19,411 nucleotides of DNA from Pseudomonadota bacterium (GTDB lineage Bacteria > Pseudomonadota > Gammaproteobacteria > Burkholderiales > Burkholderiaceae_C), in assembly GCA_023396625.1 (NCBI GenBank), contig JAEWVY010000252.1:1-19411 (forward strand), in the 5' to 3' direction. The notes beneath the pieces were generated by a model. It had not been told where the DNA came from and made no database searches. It saw only the letters and a program-made list of their open reading frames with translations. Both the position numbers and the translations under genes were made by a program. Shown here piece after piece: positions 14,564-19,411 of the stretch. How positions within the stretch are numbered: the first letter of the stretch is position 1; each line of letters starts with the position of its first letter.

Positions 14564-14621
14564 CAGGGCGCACCGCAATCTCGTACAAGACGGCCCGGCG
14601 ACAAGGCCGGACACTCGCCGT

Positions 14622-15584
14622 ATGAACCAGGGAAATCGACCGATCTGGACGGGCATGGCCTTCGCGCTGACGGCGGGCATGATGTGGGGCATCGTGTTCG
14701 TCGGGCCGCTGCTGCTGCCCGAATACCCGGCAGCGCTGCAATCGTTCGGGCGCTACCTCGCCTTCGGCCTGATCGCCCTGCCCCTGGGCTGGGTGGACCG
14801 CAAGGAGCTTGCCCGGCTGACCCGCGCCGACTGGATCGAGGCGCTCAAGCTCGCCACTGTCGGCAACCTGCTGTATTACCTGCTGCTCGCCAGCGCCATC
14901 AAGCATGCCGGCGCGCCGTTGCCAACCATGCTCATCGGCACCCTGCCGGTGGTCATCGCCATCAGCGCCAATCTCCGCGACCACCGCCGCGACGGCCGGT
15001 TGCCGTGGCTGGCGCTGCTGCCATCGCTGGCCCTGATCGGCACCGGCATCGCCTGCGTCAACCAGGTCGAACTGGCGGCGCTGGGGCGGCAGGATGCCGC
15101 CGAACGCACGCAGTACGCCACCGGGGCGCTGCTCGCGCTGGGCGCGGTCGCCTGCTGGACCTGGTACCCCCTGCGCAATGCCGACTGGCTGCGCGACCAT
15201 CCCGGGCGCAACCCGCGTGTTTGGGCCACGGCCCAGGGGCTGGCCACGCTGCCGCTGGCGCTGGCGGGCTACGCGGCCCTGTGGGGCTGGATGGCGGCCA
15301 GCGGCGCGCCGCTGCCCATGCCCTTCGGCCCCCGTCCGCTGGCTTTCGCGGGTTTGATGCTGGTCATCGGCCTGCTGGCCTCGTGGCTGGGCACGCTGTG
15401 CTGGAACCAGGCCAGCCAGCGCCTGCCCACGGCGCTGGTCGGCCAACTGACCGTGTTCGAAACCCTGGCCGCCCTGGCCTATGCCTTCCTGTGGCGCGGC
15501 GCGTGGCCCGCCCCCATGACCCTGCTGGGCATCGGCCTGCTGGTCGCCGGGGTGCTGTGGGCCGTGCGCATCAAACCGGTGTGA
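14622..15584 (+). CDS. EamA/DMT-superfamily transporter
   Basis: A 320-residue membrane protein with about ten hydrophobic helices in two EamA repeats. The first begins IWTGMAFALTAGMMWGIVFVGPLLLP; the second ends LGTLCWNQASQRLPTALVGQLTVFETLAALAYAFLWRGAWPAPMTLLGIGLLVAGVLWAVRIKPV, the typical C-terminal half. DMT transporters export small metabolites such as amino acids or purines; the substrate is not readable. I took the ATG at 14622 (MNQGNRPIWTG); the longer in-frame version from 14544 would start inside the hairpin. The preceding AraC gene is the likely regulator. No terminator was recognised after the stop. Confidence 0.9.
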   Translation: MNQGNRPIWTGMAFALTAGMMWGIVFVGPLLLPEYPAALQSFGRYLAFGLIALPLGWVDRKELARLTRADWIEALKLATVGNLLYYLLLASAIKHAGAPLPTMLIGTLPVVIAISANLRDHRRDGRLPWLALLPSLALIGTGIACVNQVELAALGRQDAAERTQYATGALLALGAVACWTWYPLRNADWLRDHPGRNPRVWATAQGLATLPLALAGYAALWGWMAASGAPLPMPFGPRPLAFAGLMLVIGLLASWLGTLCWNQASQRLPTALVGQLTVFETLAALAYAFLWRGAWPAPMTLLGIGLLVAGVLWAVRIKPV

Positions 15585-15656
15585 CCGGGCGCACCGGCCC
15601 GCCCACACACCCGGCCGCGCCGCAGCCCGGAAGCTCCCCGAATACTCATTAATCAA

Positions 15657-15708
15657 TAGCACACAATGACCATTTGACGCTGGGTATCGGCAATTTTCAC
15701 TAAAAATC
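15657..15708 (+). repeat. Dispersed intergenic repeat, copy A
   Basis: This copy aligns without gaps to copies B, C and D from TAGC on; against copy C about 38 of the first 51 positions agree. It is preceded by CATTAATCAATAGC. It lies 70 bases before the restriction-modification start and faces that gene, unlike the other copies, whose 3' end faces a stop codon. It also contains TTGACG, but no -10 follows at a good distance. Confidence 0.75.
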
Positions 15709-15777
15709 AAGCCGCATGCGGTGCCCGCCTGCCCTCTGGCCTCCTAGAATGCCTCGAATCCCAGGGACAAGACCCGC

Positions 15778-18700
15778 ATGAGCCAGATCCTCATCTACGA
15801 CTACCTCCGCCAGCTCGACGTCATCAAGAAAGTCAGCGGCAGCCAGCGCGAAACCATCGTCCGCGAAGCCTTCAAAGACCTGCTCAAGGCCTGGGGTCGC
15901 CAGCACGATCTGGTCTTCCTCGCCGAATACCCGCTCAAGACCGCCACCAAGACCAACATCAGCGTGGACGGCGCCCTGCTGCATGAACTGCGCATGCCGC
16001 TGGGCTACTGGGAAGCCAAGGACGCCAGCGACGACCTGGACGAGGAAATCACCAAGAAATTCAAGAAAGGCTATCCGCAGGACAACATCGTCTTCAGTGA
16101 CGACGCCACCGTCGTGCTGTGGCAGCACCGGCAGGAAGTGCTGCGCTGCCCGGTGGAAGACACCGCCGCGCTGGAAAAGCTGCTCAAGCTCTTTTTCGGC
16201 TACGAACGCCCGGAAATCGCCGGCTTTCGCGCCGCCGTCGAGCAGTTCAAGGCCGACCTGCCCGCCGTGCTGGCCGCGCTGCGCGGCATGATCGACCGTC
16301 AGGAAGCCGACAACGTCGGCTTCCGCGCGGCCCAGGCCCGGTTCCTGGCGCACGCGCAGGAGGCCATCAACCCCACCCTGGGCGAGGCCGATGTGCGCGA
16401 GATGCTGATTCAGCACATCCTGACCGAGGAAATCTTCGCCAACGTCTTCAACGACAGCGACTTCCACCAGCACAACAACGTCGCCCGCGAGCTGTACGCG
16501 CTGGAAGGCGCCTTCTTCACCGGCGCACTCAAGAAAAACACGCTCAAGGGCCTGGAGCCCTACTACGCCGCCATCCGCGCCGCCGCCGCGCAGATCGCCA
16601 GCCACGGCGAGAAGCAGACCTTCCTGAAGGTGATCTACGAGAACTTCTACAAGGTCTACAACACCAAAGCCGCCGACCGTCTGGGCGTGGTCTACACGCC
16701 GGGCGAGATCGTGCGCTTCATGATCGACGGCGCCGACTGGCTGTGTGAAACCCACTTCGGCAAGAACCTGATCGACCGGGATGTGGACATCCTGGACCCG
16801 GCCACCGGCACGGGCACCTACATCTGCGAACTGCTAGAGCACTTTCGCGGCCAGCCCAAGAAACTGGCGCACAAGTACCAGCACGAGCTGCACGCCAACG
16901 AGGTGGCCATCCTGCCGTACTACGTGGCCAACCTGAACATCGAATCCACCTACGCCGCCATCGCCGGCCAGTACGCCGAGTTTCCCAACCTGTGCTTCGT
17001 GGACACGCTGGACAACGTGGGCCTGCACACCGCCGCCCGCGGCACCACGGCCGAGCTGTTCGGCAGCGTCTCGGAGGAAAACGTCGCCCGCATCCGGCGC
17101 CAGAACAGCCGGCGCATCAGCGTCGTCATCGGCAACCCGCCCTACAACGCCAACCAGGCCAACGAAAACGACAACAACAAGAACCGCGAATACCCGCAGA
17201 TCGACGCCCGCATCAAGGCCACCTACATCGCCGAGAGCACCGCGCAAAAGACCAAGCTGTACGACATGTACGCCCGCTTCTTCCGCTGGGCCAGCGACCG
17301 CCTGGCCGACAACGGCGTGCTGGCCTTCGTCACCAACCGCAGCTTCATCGAAAGCCGCACGTTTGACGGCTTTCGCAAGACGGTGGCGAAGGAATTCAGC
17401 GAGATTTGGTTGGTTGACCTGAAAGGCGATGCGCGCACCAGCGGCGAGCAGCGGCGCAAGGAAGGCGGCAACGTGTTCAGCGACCAGATTCGCGTCGGGG
17501 TGGCGATTTGCTTCATGGTGAAGAAAGCCGGCGCCCATGGCTGCCGCATCCGATACACCGCCGTCCGTGATTACGCCAAGGCCGATGAAAAGCGGGCCTT
17601 CCTGGCAAGCCGCAAATTACGCGAGCACGATTTCGAGGACATTCGGCCGGACAGTGACGGCAACTGGCTAAACCTGACGACCAACGACTTCGAGACGCTG
17701 ATCCCGCTGGCGAGCAAGGAGACCAAGGCGGCGAAGACGGCGGGGAAGGAGCGGGCGATTTTCAAGCTGTTTTCGCTGGGGGTCTCAACCAGCCGAGACG
17801 ACTGGGTGTATGGGCACACTAAACAGGAAATCAGGTTCAAGACGACGCATCTCATCTCGATCTACAACGCGGATCTTGAGAGGGCGATTGCACGGAGAAG
17901 TGCCCTCGACGCCTCGGAGCTGACCTACGAAATGAAATGGACCCGATCGGTCAAAACAGACCTTGCAGCCTGCATTCGCTACGAAACTGACCAAGGCGTG
18001 GTAATTAGAAGCGCATATCGTCCGTTTGACGAGCCGCTATTGCATTTCAATGGCCGGCTCATAGAAGTCCAGTATCAGCAGAAAAAGCTATTTGGCGAGA
18101 GCGGTCAAGAACTGAATAGGGTTATCGTTTTTACAGACGCTGGCTCACAGAAGCCATTTATGTCCCTCGTTTCCCAACATGTCTTCGACTATCACTTCGT
18201 GGGCGCCGCTGCAGCGGCATCAGGGGTTGGGCTCTACCGCTATGAAGCTGGGGATCGGGTCGACAACATCACCGACTGGGCCCTCAAGCAGTTCGCCGCC
18301 CACTACGCCGCCGAAACCGGCACCGGCAAGGGCGCCCGCAAGATCACCAAGGAAGCCATCTTCCACTACTGCTACGCCGTGCTGCACGACCCGGTGTACC
18401 GCGAAAAATACGCGCAGAACCTCAAGCGCGAATTTCCGCGCATCCCCTTCTACCCCGGCTTCTGGCGCTGGGCCGAGTGGGGAGCCGAGCTGGTGCGACT
18501 GCACATCGGCTACGAGCAGGTCCAGCCCTGGCCGCTGGCCCGCACCGACACGCCCGACACCAAGGCCCGCGCGGCCGGCCTGTCGCCCAAGCCCCTGCTG
18601 CGCGCCGAACCGGCGGCCGGCAGCATCGCCCTCGACTCGGAGACCACCCTGCGCGGCGTCCCGCCCGAGGCCTGGGCCTACAAGCTGGGCAACCGCAGCG

Positions 18701-18885
18701 CCATCGACTGGGTGCTCGACCAGCACAAGGAAAAGAAGCCCAAGGACCCGACGATCCGCGAGAAGTTCGACACCTATCGCTTTGCCGACCACAAGGAAAA
18801 AGTCATCGACCTGCTCGCGCGCGTCACCCGCGTGAGCGTGGAGACGGTGCGCATCGTGGGCGAGATGAAGGCGGCGGGGCGGTGA
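15778..18885 (+). CDS. Single-chain restriction-modification enzyme, type ISP family, apparently without helicase
   Basis: A 1035-residue protein uniting nuclease and N6-adenine methyltransferase. The N-terminal Mrr-like nuclease (about 1-170) has D64 and E79-A-K81, a D...ExK site. A helical coupler follows (about 175-290). The methyltransferase (about 290-560) has SAM motif I DPATGTGTY (340-348) and motif IV NPPY (453-456), as for gamma-type N6-adenine enzymes. The C-terminus holds the target-recognition region and a conserved tail, IFHYCYAVLHDPVYREKY and AIDWVLDQHKEKKPKDP. Full-length type ISP enzymes such as LlaBIII have about 1,600 residues with a superfamily-2 helicase between nuclease and coupler; no Walker or DEAD-like motif is seen here. 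It would thus resemble a type IIG/IIL enzyme. TAGAAT at 15745-15750 is a possible -10; the ribosome-binding site is weak. Part of the recognition region is AT-rich. Confidence 0.88.
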   Translation: MSQILIYDYLRQLDVIKKVSGSQRETIVREAFKDLLKAWGRQHDLVFLAEYPLKTATKTNISVDGALLHELRMPLGYWEAKDASDDLDEEITKKFKKGYPQDNIVFSDDATVVLWQHRQEVLRCPVEDTAALEKLLKLFFGYERPEIAGFRAAVEQFKADLPAVLAALRGMIDRQEADNVGFRAAQARFLAHAQEAINPTLGEADVREMLIQHILTEEIFANVFNDSDFHQHNNVARELYALEGAFFTGALKKNTLKGLEPYYAAIRAAAAQIASHGEKQTFLKVIYENFYKVYNTKAADRLGVVYTPGEIVRFMIDGADWLCETHFGKNLIDRDVDILDPATGTGTYICELLEHFRGQPKKLAHKYQHELHANEVAILPYYVANLNIESTYAAIAGQYAEFPNLCFVDTLDNVGLHTAARGTTAELFGSVSEENVARIRRQNSRRISVVIGNPPYNANQANENDNNKNREYPQIDARIKATYIAESTAQKTKLYDMYARFFRWASDRLADNGVLAFVTNRSFIESRTFDGFRKTVAKEFSEIWLVDLKGDARTSGEQRRKEGGNVFSDQIRVGVAICFMVKKAGAHGCRIRYTAVRDYAKADEKRAFLASRKLREHDFEDIRPDSDGNWLNLTTNDFETLIPLASKETKAAKTAGKERAIFKLFSLGVSTSRDDWVYGHTKQEIRFKTTHLISIYNADLERAIARRSALDASELTYEMKWTRSVKTDLAACIRYETDQGVVIRSAYRPFDEPLLHFNGRLIEVQYQQKKLFGESGQELNRVIVFTDAGSQKPFMSLVSQHVFDYHFVGAAAAASGVGLYRYEAGDRVDNITDWALKQFAAHYAAETGTGKGARKITKEAIFHYCYAVLHDPVYREKYAQNLKREFPRIPFYPGFWRWAEWGAELVRLHIGYEQVQPWPLARTDTPDTKARAAGLSPKPLLRAEPAAGSIALDSETTLRGVPPEAWAYKLGNRSAIDWVLDQHKEKKPKDPTIREKFDTYRFADHKEKVIDLLARVTRVSVETVRIVGEMKAAGR

Positions 18886-18923
18886 GGCGGGGTTGGGAGG
18901 CCGTTCGCGGCTCTTCCAGGCGA

Positions 18924-18975
18924 AGTTTCAAGTCAAAATGGCCCGTTCCCAGCGTGGAATGGTCATTGTTTGCTA
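18924..18975 (-). repeat. Dispersed intergenic repeat, copy C
   Basis: Read on the minus strand it starts TAGCAAACAATGACCATTCC and aligns without gaps to the other copies. It lies 38 bases past the restriction-modification stop, with its 3' end facing that stop, and in inverted orientation to copy A on the other side of the gene. Confidence 0.75.
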
Positions 18976-19126
18976 TGAATCATGAAGTAAAAGTCCGACA
19001 CTTTGGCGCATGTTCGCGCCATCACCCAGGCTGAACGTGGCGGCCGAACCTCGGGCCGGAAGCATGAAGGCGCCACTGAAAGGCGAAAGCGCCGGCATGG
19101 GCACGGCCGGTAGCCATCAATTTTTA
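18976..19126. other. Non-coding stretch between repeat copies C and B
   Basis: The 151 bases between the two repeats hold no gene, RNA or clear palindrome that I recognise. A short open frame of 19 codons begins at the edge of copy C (ATG 18974), but it has no ribosome-binding site and no family resemblance, and is treated as chance. Confidence 0.5.
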
Positions 19127-19178
19127 TAGCGCCAAATCACCATTCGGCGCTGGGTTTGCGCGTTTTTTATTCAAAACT
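19127..19178 (+). repeat. Dispersed intergenic repeat, copy B
   Basis: It starts TAGCGCCAAATCACCATTCG and aligns without gaps to the other three; it is the most divergent. An AT-rich lead-in (CATCAATTTTTATAGC) resembles those before copies A and D. It lies 26 bases beyond the uvrD stop with its 3' end facing that gene. Confidence 0.7.
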
Positions 19179-19193
19179 CCGGCCGCGGGGCCG
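19171..19193 (-). terminator. Possible uvrD terminator
   Basis: On the minus strand a short stem CGGCC/GGCCG (19193-19189, 19184-19180) with a 4-base loop is followed after three bases by TTTT (19176-19173). It is 12 bases after the uvrD stop. The stem is short and the T-tract weak. Confidence 0.35.
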
Positions 19194-19204
19194 CCGGGGG
19201 CACT

Positions 19205-19411
19205 TCAGATGGGGGTGAGCTTGGCCACCGAGAGCGCCAGCCATTTGGTGCCGTGGCGGGTGAAGCTGACCTGGGCGCGCGCGTCGTCGCCGCTGCCTTC
19301 GATGGCCAGCACCTTGCCTTCACCGAATTTGCCGTGAAACACCGCCGCACCGGCACGCAGGCCGTGGGCGGACTCGTCCTTGCGCGCGGGCACGGGCGGG
19401 CTCTTGAAGGT
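19205..19411 (-). CDS. uvrD: DNA helicase II UvrD, C-terminal end (5' part beyond window)
   Basis: The last 68 codons of a minus-strand gene are open to the window edge. They read LRAGAAVFHGKFGEGKVLAIEGSGDDARAQVSFTRHGTKWLALSVAKLTPI, the Tudor-like C-terminal domain of UvrD/PcrA helicases (FGEG.VL..EG.G..ARAQV.F...G.KWL). UvrD unwinds DNA in mismatch and nucleotide-excision repair; this C-terminal domain contacts partners such as RNA polymerase. The helicase motifs are outside the window. Rep-type helicases usually lack this exact ending, so uvrD is preferred. Confidence 0.88.
   Translation of the reverse strand, partial: TFKSPPVPARKDESAHGLRAGAAVFHGKFGEGKVLAIEGSGDDARAQVSFTRHGTKWLALSVAKLTPI

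Noticed and set aside
13286..15652. A 788-codon plus-strand frame across three genes
   Set aside because: It is Arg/Pro/Ala-rich shadow sequence overlapping the well-supported BPSS1780, AraC and EamA genes in another frame.
15667..15700. Repeat copy A as the promoter of the restriction-modification gene (TTGACG as -35)
   Set aside because: No acceptable -10 follows at 16-18 bases, and the hexamer is largely a feature of the repeat consensus; TAGAAT at 15745 is a better candidate -10.
15778..18885. Reading the gene as a type I HsdM or HsdR subunit
   Set aside because: Nuclease, methyltransferase and recognition regions are on one chain and no hsdS or hsdR gene is adjacent.
1..19411. CRISPR arrays, tRNA or rRNA genes
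   Set aside because: No regularly spaced direct repeats and no cloverleaf or rRNA-like sequence was recognised on either strand.

Overview
The window looks like a chromosomal segment of a high-GC betaproteobacterium, most likely Burkholderiales of the Comamonadaceae type. The evidence is the strong GC bias, the protein families (BPSS1780-family membrane protein, APH-type homoserine kinase next to polA, a PepSY/DUF2271/ApbE redox operon) and a copy of the betaproteobacterial palindromic repeat whose translation reads PFALSLSKG. The assignment is by recognition only; no database search was run.

Layout. The 3'-truncated surE gene (complement 1-543) is divergent from a zinc-free quinone-oxidoreductase-like gene (673-1647). 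Directly behind the latter lies a small amidase remnant (1650-1859). On the minus strand follow a ZIP metal transporter with a His-rich loop (1914-2750) and a dienelactone hydrolase-like protein (2847-3746), separated by a terminator and a copy of a dispersed repeat. Positions 4046-8116 form a tight four-gene plus-strand operon: a periplasmic PepSY protein, a DUF2271 protein with a candidate covalent-FMN motif, a PepSY membrane anchor fused to flavodoxin and ferredoxin-NADP reductase domains, and an ApbE flavin transferase. Together they look like a transmembrane electron-transfer system from cytoplasmic NAD(P)H to a flavinylated periplasmic protein.

A 98-bp MITE-like element (8152-8249) and a HigB/HigA-type toxin-antitoxin pair (8339-8955) follow. 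The pair has a readable promoter with an overlapping palindromic operator. Next is polA on the minus strand (8967-11798), carrying a REP-type repeat inside its coding sequence. Divergent from it are homoserine kinase (11896-12849) and a BPSS1780-family membrane protein (12846-13661). An AraC regulator (13698-14525), whose stop codon lies in a perfect hairpin related to the MITE, precedes a DMT/EamA transporter (14622-15584). A large single-chain restriction-modification enzyme of the type ISP family, apparently lacking the helicase module, occupies 15778-18885. The window ends in the 3' end of uvrD on the minus strand (19205-19411).

The most notable non-coding signal is a roughly 52-bp repeat found in four gap-free alignable copies (2750-2801, 15657-15708, complement 18924-18975, 19127-19178), all intergenic; two of them flank the restriction-modification gene in inverted orientation. 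I know of no name for this family. No tRNA, rRNA or CRISPR array was seen.
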